From Agarophyton chilense (lineage: Eukaryota; Rhodophyta; Florideophyceae; Gracilariales; Gracilariaceae): 64,000 bases of DNA. The stretch is taken from assembly GCA_030374765.1 (NCBI GenBank), contig JARGXX010000004.1, positions 1,054,001 through 1,118,000 of the forward strand, in the 5' to 3' direction. The notes under the pieces were generated by a model. That model saw only the letters and a program-made list of their open reading frames with translations, ran no database searches and was not told the origin of the DNA. Shown one piece after another: positions 44,893 through 55,917 of this stretch. Within the stretch, counting starts at the first letter, position 1; each line of letters begins with the position of its first letter. Made by a program: the position numbers and the translations under genes.

Positions 44893-46824
44893 ATGAACGA
44901 GTCACAGCAGCAACCTCCGCCTGATCCGGGAGCGCCACTACCGTCGTCATCGGAACGCGCCAACGCCGCTGGTCCCTCACCTCCTCCCCAACCCCCAAAT
45001 CTTCCCTACAACGTCAACGAAACTCGCGTCCTCCCGCCGCACTCCTTCACCCAAACTACCACTCTCAACGCTCTACAAGAGGCGGAGGACGAAATGGAAA
45101 AGCACATTCGCCTCTACGGTGTCGATTTCAAAGAATTCGTACAGGTGGATATTATCAAACGAACTACCGCCTCATCTCCAGCTGGAGCAGTGCAACCGGT
45201 CCTCACCGACCCGCCTTACAACATTCGTTACTCAGCTGGCCGCCACAACAGCAACCACGACGCCATTTCCCAAGACGATATGAAGCGCACGGCGCAGGTT
45301 ATTGGCGAGCTCTTGTGCCCTAGCGGCCACTTTATTCTCTTTTGCTCCATTCGCCAGTTCAGGCCGTGGTTGTCGTGCTTCAAGAGTATTTCCGAGTCCC
45401 AAACTGCGCTGTTCAACGTGGACCCTGTGCCGTTGGTTTTCTTCCGCGCCACCTCCCATCCTACTAGGAGCAACCGCGGGCTGCGAACGTCGCCGTTGCC
45501 CATCACCGAGTACGCTATTCACGGTATCAAAACGGGGCTCACTCACGATGAAAACCTGGCTTGCGTAAACCTCGTCAACTACAACTACGTTCCTTCTCGC
45601 TACCCGGCTTACAAGAACGTGATTGATAACGTGCCGGGACTAGCCGCTGGCGAGACCCTGCGTTGGAATCGCCTGCATTCTGTCACTAACAATCACAACG
45701 CCGTCACTGAAAAAGTACGCCCGGAGCAGAAGAGTCGTGCTCTACTCAAGGAACTCATAAGCCGCTATTCTCAGCCTGGCGACATGGTGGTGGATTTGTT
45801 TGCGGGAACGGTTTCCACCGCTTTGGCGTGCATGGAGCTCCCAGGTCACAGACGCTTTTTGGGGCGCGAGAAAGACGCAGTGTGTTACGCTCACGCAAAA
45901 CAAAATGCTGTCGTTCACTTTATCAAAACCGTTTTACAGAACAGCACCGACATTGAAGTTCCGCACCATCTCATCGCCAAGTTCAATCGCCTAGTTCGCT
46001 CACTACCGAACCAGGACCTCCGATCGAAATACCTTTGGACCGCGCCTCCCGGTCTGCCACAGTACCAAATTTTTCCTGCGCCGCTCGCTTCCTTTCTCTA
46101 CAACTTGTGGAAAGACCGTGAGTATGCAGCCGTTTTCCGCACAAAACCAGTGCATGAATGGCCGCGAGAGAAACAGGGCCTTCTCACTCAGATCGATCCG
46201 GCTACGTTACTTTTCATAGAAGGGTATGCCCATGGAGTGTATACCAAAAAGTCCGACATCCGACACCCCTTGGCGGGAGACGGTTTCTTTGCCGCACGCC
46301 AGTTTAATGAAGGCGACACCGTGTGCTACTTTTATGGAACCCTCGTCTACCGCGACCTCTCCAAATGCTCCGCCACACAGTCTTCGTATGCCAACGGTTT
46401 GCTCGCCGTCACCGTGGAGCGCTTCAACTCCACTTCCATGGAAATCCGAGTGACAGGTCCGGACTTTGTCAGATTGCCCACCCCGGGAGACCGTGGAACC
46501 CACTCCATGTGGATCACGCCTGCCCCGTTCTGTGTTGGTGGAATCATCAATGATGCCCAATACCGCCCAGAGGACCTCGACATTTAGGCCTTACGGGACA
46601 AGGTACTCCCAAACCCTCGCACACCAAATGTAGTAGCGCGCCTTTCGTCTACTTTGAAAAACTCAAAGTCAGGAATCCAAGACTACCACCTTATCACAAT
46701 AGGGGCCACCCGAACCATTGAGCGAGAAGAAAAAGTGCTAATAGACTATGGCAACGACTACGATCATTGGCCCAGGGTTCCAAAACCACAAACACACACC
46801 TTTCATGTGAATCTTGTAGATTAG
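44893..46824 (+). pseudogene. Gene B: N6/N4 DNA methyltransferase fused to SET-like domain
   Basis: ATG at 44893. After a Pro/Ser-rich start comes a beta-class DNA amino-methyltransferase: catalytic DPPYN (45208-45222), then the S-adenosylmethionine-binding VVDLFAGTVST near 45.79 kb, where the FxGxG motif has Val for the second Gly. The motif order (catalytic first) is that of the beta class. The C-terminal third reads a SET-like domain: GDGFFAARQFNEGDTVCYFYG near 46.28 kb and the end motif ATRTIEREEKVLIDYGNDY. An in-frame TAG at 46585 separates the two halves of SET; the frame then runs to a TAG at 46822. If intact it would methylate adenine or cytosine in DNA and possibly lysine in protein. 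Gene C follows on the same strand. Confidence 0.8.
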
Positions 46825-47793
46825 TTGTTTCTTTTCTTTCTCAGTAAAACACAACTAAAAACTAAACCTTCTCTCCTAAGAACAACCACGCGCAAACTCT
46901 CTTCCTTCATTCGTTTTAAAAACAGAAAACCTATAACCTTCTTCTTCGGCCCCCACTGCCACGCCCCGCAACATCTCACTTCTTTTGCCAAACACCATCA
47001 TAACGTTACACAGTGCGCATACTGTAACACATATCACCCCTCCTACCCACGTCACATGTAGCACCATTTTTCCAAAATCAACGGTCAAACATGTCGCTTA
47101 TGCATATATGAGCTCAACCGCGGTGCAGCACCGCTTGTGCTCAAACTGATACGTGTGTACGATACGCCACCACCGCCACTAGTTAGCCGTTCCGAAAACG
47201 TCATGCTTCACAACAAGTTGCCACATTGCCGTACAACATCCGCTGGCGCACCCGATCGCGCGCCAGCTCGTTCTAAACCTCCGTCCATTTACACACAAAT
47301 ACGAACCCACCCTGAAAACTTCTGCCCTCCCCCACCCCGAATCCACCACCGCGCAGCCCCATCTCTTCTCTGCGCTGCCCTTTTTCCCCGTCCCGCTCCC
47401 CCCCTACACGCAAACCACGCCCCTTACACAAAATCACTCTCCTCAATGGGGCGGAGGTCAGTGAGATTTATTGTGACACACTCCTCCCCACAACCCCACA
47501 GTCATACACCGGGAATGAATGACCAGCAATACAACATAGTATCGTGTTGGTTCCCTTTTACAGTATGCCGTTTGCTCGAGCCAGCCACACGCGCCCTCCC
47601 CCTAAACACCAAACTGCCTTTCTCCAATTACCCTCGCCCCACCTATTTACTACTTATACTGCTATATCGGCAGTGAACCCGTCCATTTCGCTGTTGCTCC
47701 CAAATTCATTTCTGTTTGTTTGTGTGTGTCTTTCTTTCGGTCTTCAAAAACAATCCTCCCAAGCATCTTCTTCTCTATCTTACACTTTCAGTT
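46825..47793. promoter_or_regulatory. Intergenic region between genes B and C
   Basis: Strongly C/A-rich on +. The open frames here are composition-driven, and I do not call them. A T/C-rich stretch with TTTGTTTGTGTGTGTC near 47715 precedes the gene C ATG and may be its leader. Confidence 0.4.
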
Positions 47794-50700
47794 ATGTCGC
47801 AAAACAGCTTATCCTCCGCCGGCGAACATGGCTTGCCCGGGTTCATCCCCTCTTCGGTGCACAGCCCACCGAGGGCTGCGGTGAACATCTCACCACCCAC
47901 TCCCCCTAATCCCCTGCTCCCCCCACCGCCTCCGCCCGTGGCGCGTGACGCCCATGCTCAACCCCATTCCGACTTACCCGTTACCGAGGCGAATGCAGCC
48001 GACGATTCTTCCTCTTTTATCATGGCACTCGGTACCATTGTGAATATGAGTATTCATTCTATTGGGTTCTTTCCGTTGTGCGTCAACTGCCAGTGTGGGC
48101 TGCCGTCTGCCCGCGCAATCCAACATCACCTGCGCAAACAGCACTCCATCCCTTTGGAAAATGCACGTCCCATGTCAATGGAAATCTTGCACGAGGTGCA
48201 CACCTTGCGCAACAACTCTACCGTTGCCCCCGTGTGGCAAAAGTATCGCCCCCAACACAACGCTCAATTTGTGTCCGGGCCCTCTACGTTCCTCACGCCC
48301 CTGGCACACATTGCCATTCACAATGGCTATTAGTGCCCGCTCTGCAAATTCTGCTACCTCGACCCCGTTCGTCTGCAAGCGCATCTGATCGAGTGCCACA
48401 ACATGTCGCCTGCGGTTGCCCAGCCGCACCTTGACCGTACCGTCTCGTCGGGCCGTATTGCCTTGCAGACAGTGTACGGCGGCTTTCGTCGCCGTTTATT
48501 CCCTGTTACCAATGCTCAACCCATAGGCTGCTTTTCCAAAACTTTCCAGGTTCCGCAGGCACCTGCAGCACGGCCTGAGACCCCCCCGGCGCAGCCTGTT
48601 TGTCTCCCACCACCCCATCGTCCAGTGGCGACGACTGCCAACGGCATCGAGCCCCTGCTTCAACACATTAACCACTTTTTACAAAAGTTCAACACCGGCG
48701 CTCCTTGTTCGCAATCAGACCCTTTGCTTCGTCACCACTTGGAGAAAAATTCTTTCATCACCTTTTCCAAGTTTGAAATCGTTCTTCACTCGCTTTATGT
48801 TCATCTGGATGTGGCGGCTCAACTATCCAGAACTGGCACAACGCCCACATCCGCTGAAAGCACCATCACCCACCACATCTTCGACTACCTCTCTCAGGTG
48901 AACATTTTGGTTAGTAAGACCTCCCTGGCTTTCTTGGACCGCCTCAACAAGCGCACCGACACAGCTTTTAAAACTGTCTCCACTGAAACCCTCAAGCGTT
49001 ACGCTTCACACATTTCCCGTTTGCTTGTGTTTACTCACAGGACAAGGGCAAACCTCCCTCATCTTGTACCCGACTCAGACCTCATGTACTGCTACATTAC
49101 TTCCATGTTGGATGCCACTCGCATGTCTTCCTCCGTTGCTTTCCCCGCCCCGTTTCCTCCAACCCAACATGGCCCAGCGGTCCATAGCGCGCTCAAGCCC
49201 TTCTTGCTTCAATCATTAGCGCCATACCAGTCTTTTGATCTCCTCTCCATTCGCAACTTCATTGCTTGCGCAAGCGTGATAAGCACCGACCCCAACCCGC
49301 CTATCGCTGCCCCCGTGCCGTCTGAGCGCACGCCTGAGCCTTACGACACGGTCATTTCTCACGACCCCAACAATACCTTCTTTCGTTTTGCAGCCGCCTC
49401 GGATGTGACGCACCTCCTCGCCGCTCTTCAATATGGCATCTGTGCCTGCGCCATACACGAACTGCACGTGCTCTCCCAATCTTCTCCCCTGTTGCAACCC
49501 GCCACCCCTGCTTCCGAACGCACAGCTCACGTTCAAGAACGCAGGCGTACCATCGTCGCGGCAATCGACGCTGATTCCAACAGCGCACTTTCGTTTGTCA
49601 GAAAGACACTCACGCTTGCAATGTCCATATCCTCTCGCGAGGAAATATTCGTTTCTTTCCACAACTGTGATGTTCACCCGTCCTGCGGTATAGTGCGTGA
49701 CATTCACCTCGCCCTCTCAGAAGTCGGCTCTTTGGTTTTAAATCTACACAAAGAAATACCACGTACTCTTCACAACGACCTGCTTCTTGGCCACGCTCTG
49801 CCAACCGGTTTCACAAACGCGCTACACTCACTTCAGGACGACTCCTTCAACAAAAGCCCAGGCTTTTCTTTCCTTACCAACCTCAACAACCGCCCGTTTA
49901 TCGAACAAAAAATGGCTTTCGTTTTCCCTTGTCTCACGTCTTCCGTGCCCCACAACTCTAACACCGACCACACTCCGTTTCTTCCGCAACGCAAGCAAAA
50001 CTGTACCTTGCCCCGCACACAACTGCCCACAACCGACATTTTGGGCACCGATATGTTCACGCATGCGTTGTCGAGGTGGCTCTCATGTGCGCAGAAAATC
50101 CAAGAGCGCCTGTTGGTTGCGCTACACCTTTCGTCGGGCTCTCCTGCGCGCGGCACAGAGATTGAGACATACCGTATCCACAACGACCAACATTTTCAAC
50201 GTTGTTTCATGCTCATCGACAAATCGCCAGTCCTCATTTGCCGTTACATGAAAACGCGAAACAGCAAAGGGGCCGCCACTCCGATTGCTCGCTTTCCCGA
50301 TTCCCGAAACATCCCGTCTTCTGCTCATGTACTTGACTCTCATACGTCCGTTTGAAGCATATATCGTCCGCCGGCTGCACGGGGAAAACTGTTTCCAGAT
50401 GCATTGGAAAATGCTGTTCGCCAACTGCGGAATTCTGTATGCCGCAAACACCATCCGCTCGATTATCAGCTCTCAATTGAGCAAACGCTGTTTCCCGATA
50501 TCCTTCAACGACTATAGAAACTTCACCGTGGGAATGACCAACACCGTTTCCAATGTCACCGCATCTTCTGTAGCAGATCACATCTTGGAAGAGCTATTGA
50601 CCACTGCCCATGGACAGGCGGGCCACTCTGCGCACACCGCCGCTTTTCTTTACGCTCGTAAACCACATGACATATCCGGTTTGCAGCACTCTCAACTTTC

Positions 50701-53332
50701 CAAATATCGCGAGTGGTCCATCAAATGGCACCAGGATCTCTGTCTTCTTCTTAATGCTGCCCTCACCCAACAACAACAACAACACCACAGAAAACGCCCG
50801 GTTACTGACACAGTTCTACCTACACCTGAACCAAAGCGCTCCATCCATACATCGCAACCAACCCCGTCCCCTCCCACTGACCGCTCTGCGATCCCCCATT
50901 CTCAAATCAACCTAAACCTGGCGGCCTCTCATCCTTTCAATCCACATCCGCCTGCTTTTATGGCAGCCGCCATACCGCGCGGTGGAGCTTCTCTCTTACA
51001 ACAACAGCTTGTGAACTACGAACATATTACATCAGAAATGCTCCGAGCACTAAGACAGGCACTTTCCAACGACTCCGCTTTATTCAAGTCCCACCAACAA
51101 TTTGTGAACACAGCGGCCGTGTACAACAGGCTTTCCAACATGCTACTACTCCAGCCGACTGGATCTGGAAAACCCCTATCTCTTCTGCTCCCCGTCTTCA
51201 TGGAAAAAGGCAAATACTCCACCGTTCTCATCACCCCTCTCACAGCCTTGCTCAGCGAATACGAACTGCGCGCTCAGCTCTTCGGCCTTCGTGCTTCTCG
51301 TACACCCACCCCTCCCGGATCGCACGCCTTTGCCGACATTTACATCTTTCCCGCCGCAAGACTTTCTCTTCCTTCTTTTACAGAGTTCACCACGCGACTG
51401 ATGGCCGCCGACCGCCTCGCCCGCATTGCCATCGATGAATGTCACTTGTTTCTTTTATGGCAACACTTTCGCCCGTGCTTGGCCAACCTTCACAACTGCT
51501 TCGGCCACATTCCCACAAAGATCCCTCGCGTGATTTTAAGCGCGACAGTGCCGCCGCGCGACCGCCCCCTCCTTCTGTCGCAGCTGCACATCCCGAACGC
51601 GCATGTGTACGCTTCTTCGACTGCAAGAAACAATATTTCTTTTGTCGTGTATCACCTAAGCTCAGCCCCCAGCACTTCGCGTGCCACACGCTTTCGCGCC
51701 GCTCATGGCCACTTTCAGGATGTGTTTGGATACTTTCTTCAGCTGGGCGTCTCAATCATGCAAGAGCATGTGGCTCGATTGCTTCACTCGTCGGCTGACA
51801 CAACCCTAGCTCGCGTTCTTATATTCTCGTTAACGCGCCCGGCTGCGGAAGCTGTCCATGAAGCTCTCGCCGCTTCGCGTTCTTCTTTTGGTGCCCTTAA
51901 ACAATCCACTACTGTCACGGTTCTCCTGTACCATTCTGGTCTCTCCGATGTTCGTAAACGCCGGGCTCATACCCTTTGGAACTCTCCGCCTTCTTCCAGC
52001 GCACCCACAACCAACCACATTCTCTTTATGGTTTGCACCTCTTCTTTTGGTACGGGCATCGACGTTCCCAACGTTCGCCTGGTTTTCAACTTTGGTGGAG
52101 TAGCGAGTCTTTGCGACCTCGCGCAACAGGCCGGCAGGGCCGGCCGCGATGGAAACCCATCCAGTTGCGTCACCATTTATTCCCAGCCCTACTTCAAACT
52201 CGTCACGGAAACTCTTTCTTCGTCCTCATCCAACACAAATGCGTTTGAGGAGCCCAATCGCATATACAACCAAGCACTTTCCACGGAGCGTTGGTTGGAA
52301 GCGCAGAGTTGGGTCGAATGCAAATCTGTTTGTCGAAGGAACGCCCTCCATTTCCCCATGGACGGAAAAGAACCAGGCATCTGTCTCTTCTCTCCTTCGG
52401 TTCTTATTTGCGATATTTGCAATAGCATCGCAGCTGCCTCCCCCTCTCCCACCCCGGAACGAAGCTCTGTTTCCGCGACCCCTTCTGCCTCTCAGCACGC
52501 CGAATCCGTTTCATCGTCACCCAGCGCTTCCCCACAAACGCCCACGCCGCCAAAAAACGGTCCCAATCAATCAAACAGAACATCCTTAAACAACCAAAAC
52601 ACCAACAACAACGGCGGCCCAACACCAAGCCCCAATCCCCACGCCAATCGTCCACCACGACTCCCCACCTCCACTCCATCGCCGTTGCTGACAACCACGC
52701 ATCAATCCGCTGCGACCCAATCCCCCACTGTCGCTCCTTCTCAATCTCAGTCGCACTCTGCCACCTTCTTTTACACCTTCGAACGAAAAACACCGCAACA
52801 AATCGTGTCACACTTCGAGGAGCTCTCCTGCCGACTTGCCCCTCTCTGTGTGCCGTGCTTGCTGCACGAAAAAACGCAAGTGCACTTGAAAGACAATCAT
52901 GCATGCCCCCATTCCCGTCAACGATGCTTCAGATGCTTTTCGTCGCACCATATATCGCGCAACTACAGGTTCGATAAATCACCTCAAGGAACCTGCTACC
53001 GATACCATCTCGGATTCTGCAAGGGACTCAAAACTAATTCTCAACCGCACACTTTTGGAACAAGACACTGCATCTTCATTTCGCTCAATCAACTGGCATG
53101 GGTCTTGTGGCGAACGTGCTCCAAAACTCGCTCCGAAATTGCACTTCACCTCTTTGACGGCCGCATGAAATCCAAGTTCAACTCCATTTCCCAATCCTTC
53201 CAAGATTCCTCACCCCCCCACCTTGAAATAGACGCCATGTTTCATGATTGGTTAACACACAACAACCACTTTGCCGTACCCAACATTCTACGCCTTGCAG
53301 CTTGGTGGAAGTCAACCACAACACTCATTTAA
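47794..53332 (+). pseudogene. Gene C: C2H2 fingers, tyrosine-recombinase-like domain, RecQ helicase
   Basis: About 1845 codons from the ATG at 47794. Two C2H2-type fingers (CVNCQCGLPSARAIQHHLRKQH; CPLCKFC...HLIECH) are split by a TAG at 48331. A long helical region follows, then a tyrosine-recombinase-like domain: Arg in PARGTEI (50149), Arg in YRNF (50516), His in QAGHS (50624), candidate Tyr in FLYAR (50651). A one-base frame change near 50325 falls inside it. Next is a RecQ-family helicase: Walker A PTGSGKP (51155-51175), DECH (51434-51445), SAT (51538-51546), and QQAGRAGRDG near 52.13 kb. The tail is Ser/Pro/Asn-rich, then Cys/His-rich (RCFRCFSSHH, TCYRYHLGFCKG). The whole resembles fungal telomere-linked helicase proteins with C2H2 fingers (from memory). 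Broken by one stop and one frameshift. Confidence 0.85.
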
Positions 53333-53739
53333 GCACGGTTTGAGATTCCAACCCGGTACAATAAACACCCATTCTTCTTTCTCCATTTTGATTTCAACTC
53401 TCTTCCTTGCCACAGAAAAACACAGTTCCTCCTCTTTATACTTAAGTATAACGCCAAACACCCCATATTCGACCGTTACATTACACCCAATCCAGCAACA
53501 AGCGTTATTCAAACGTACCTATCTCCAGCTCAACCTAAGCCCCTAAATACCCCAACTCCGCCTCAAAAATACAGTGTAACGAAACAACCTACTCTCTATA
53601 TCAGTCCAACACATAAAGCCCAGTACACTTATCGAATGCAGGTAGCTCAAAACAGAACTTTATCCAACCACCGCAGATATCGAGTACACCCTCAAACAAT
53701 CTGTACACCACGCATTCGTACTATACTGGAACTTGACGT
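53333..53739. other. Downstream of gene C, no gene recognised
   Basis: C/A-rich sequence continuing the composition of gene C to the start of the telomere-like array. Confidence 0.5.
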
Positions 53740-54060
53740 CTCGACTCTAAACCCCTAAAACTCCTAAAACCCCATAAACGTAAAGCTTCCCCTAAAACCC
53801 CTAAAGCCCTCCAGCCCCTAAACAATGGTTTCCTCTCCGTTAATAAAAAATCCCATAAAGGTAAAGTTTCCCCTAAAACCCCTAAACCCCTGAACCCCTG
53901 AACCCCTGAACCTCTAAAACCCGTAAAACCTCTAAACAATGTTTTCCTCTCCGTAAATTAAAAATCCCATAAAGGTAAAGCTTCCCCTAAAACCACTAAA
54001 CCCCTAAACCCCTGAAACCTGTAAAAGCCCGTACACAATGGTTTCCTCTACGAAAACGTA
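53740..54060. repeat. Degenerate telomere-like CCCCTAAA/CCCCTGAA array
   Basis: Dozens of CCCCTAAA, CCCCTAAAA and CCCCTGAA words on + (TTTAGGGG on -). They are arranged in about three larger units, each starting CCCATAAA (53771, 53852, 53966), running through GTAAAG(C/T)TTCCCC and ending near TTTCCTCT. Unit spacing is 81 and 114 bp because of variable numbers of the short word. The pattern is what an interstitial or subtelomeric telomere-related repeat looks like. Confidence 0.75.
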
Positions 54061-54318
54061 AACTCTCGTAGGCCCTGACCGATAGCTACTTTGTGGCGAT
54101 GGCACTGTTGGACAAACCTTAACGTCATAAGACCCTACCAGGCATCGTTAAGCATACGTCATCCCTACCTCACTAAACGCACTGCACGCGTCTTCTTTAG
54201 CTGAGAGTGTGGCGCAAGCACTCGCGTGACCTACTACTCCCACACTCAACCTACGTTGAACTTGACAATACCAACGAATATCGACCACCAGTGTTGCCGG
54301 ATATGGAAACCATCCTAG
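54061..54318. other. No gene recognised
   Basis: Short unassigned stretch between the telomere-like array and the ACCAAGCGC motif region. Confidence 0.5.
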
Positions 54319-54931
54319 AACCAAGCGCAAACGCACCTTTTTTAGCCGCGTACACGACCCCAAAAACGCACATACAAAATGCCTGAGAATGTGCCAACTG
54401 CCTCCACGAAATCGCCACAGAACCAAGCGCAAACGCATACCCTAACCCTTTCTTTTGATAAAATTTTCGCAGATTATCCAGCTTACAACACAGCTCGACT
54501 GTGCAGCGGAGATGTGGCTGAAACCAAGCGCCTTTGAGTGCCACACTCGACGCACGCCTCCACGTTGTGCAGCAAAAATGTTACAATAAAACATGTGCAA
54601 ACGCAGGATTTGGCAGAAAGCCCAGCGCGCGTAAAATCTATGATTTTTTCAAAAGCAAAAATTGCGAAAATGGGTGCTGCGCGCCAACATCTGGCAAGTC
54701 GCACGCTACGTTACCCGAACGAAGCGCCTGAGCGCAATTAGCCACGATTTTTTGGGCGTGCCAATGTGTCATACGCGCTCTCCAGCACAACGTTTTCCAT
54801 CCAGGGGGTCAAAATCGCACATACGTCGAATGCAGCGCGTGGCGCTTGGTGTATGTAATTACCAAGCGCTTCTGACAACCGTGTTTTACCAAGCGCCAGC
54901 CCACACTTACAAACTGTAATATATATAGGCA
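54319..54931. repeat. Iterated ACCAAGCGC motif region
   Basis: ACCAAGCGC occurs directly at 54320, 54422, 54523, 54861 and 54888 and inverted at 54842. The first two are extended (CAAACGCA follows both). A TATA-rich word (AATATATATAGG) lies at 54919-54930. No ORF was called here. It may be a regulatory or replication region, or decayed repeats. Confidence 0.5.
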
Positions 54932-55090
54932 GCTGATTCGTAAACCGCTTGTTTTTAAAAAATTCTCATATGAATTAATGACTTTTCATATCTTTTTTCT
55001 TTACTTTTCGAAATCCCCCAATGTATTAATTTAGTTGTCCCTGGCGCCAGTACAATACTTATATAGTTTGTATTACTGAATATGTAGTAT

Positions 55091-55511
55091 TTATATTGTT
55101 TGGATTTCCATGGCATCATTCATTTTATTAAAACTCAGTTCAACCATAAATTTGCCTGCCACATCTAAGTGGCAGCCAACGAGTTCACCTCGCCGACAGA
55201 TCGTAGTGTCCCATGCTCCATAATCTTTATCTGGACCGCTGTCTTTCGCGATAGTAACATCTTTGAAGCTGAGGTCATAGTTTCTCTTGATAGGCATGGG
55301 GACGAGAGCCGACGACTCTAAAACCTCTGTCTGTCAGTTTAAACTGAAACGGTTGTCCTTCTTTCACAAGTGCTCGCTCATCAGGTACAGTACACCCTTT
55401 CAGTTTTCTAACGAGGTATGGCTGCAAACCATTGTCCATGGTAGATGTTGCGTGCGACACTGCAAGTGCAAGACTTAATTCCGCGGAACACTCTGTACAA
55501 TACACAGGCAT
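55091..55511 (-). pseudogene. Small unknown gene, frameshifted
   Basis: A - strand frame from 55511 (PVYCTECSAELSLAL, with a possible Cys pair) reads to about 55300, then changes frame and continues to a stop at 55091 (DYGAWDTTICRRGELVGCH). About 140 residues if joined. No family is recognised. It is the most distal member of the leftward gene block of the second cluster. Confidence 0.4.
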
Positions 55512-55917
55512 TCAGAACACCGCATGCTGTCCCCTAACGCAGATGCTAAACACTGTTCCATGCGTCGTGCATGCACTCATACATGCAATGACAATGTGCG
55601 TATCAACGTGTTTTAATTTCCCCCGTTGTCAATAGTTTTCTCTTTCAATCTGCAATCTACGTTGTCTTTATCTTTGCACCAACATTATTCATATTGGAAA
55701 CGACGGTGTTGGTATATCATGGTTTCTGTCGACTTGTTCTGGCCCTCAACATCTCTGTTTCGTTCTACAGAAGTGACTACTTCCTCTTCGTACTCGTCTT
55801 CGCTATTGAACGTCCTTCAATCTCGGATATCCTGCGTTGTATTATACGATGATTTCCTCATTATTTTCATAGTCCTACGTCTTCTCTCTGTTCAAAACCC
55901 CAATCTTCTTTTGACTG
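55512..55917. other. Gap between two leftward genes
   Basis: T/C-rich on +. The frame of the next gene upstream runs on past its stop at 55918 for some codons (QSKEDWGFEQRE), so the end of that gene may originally have been further left. Confidence 0.4.

Noticed and set aside
47137-47676. 179-codon open frame between genes B and C
   Set aside because: Low-complexity Pro/His/Ser sequence expected from C-rich DNA; no domain; overlapping open frames on the same strand.
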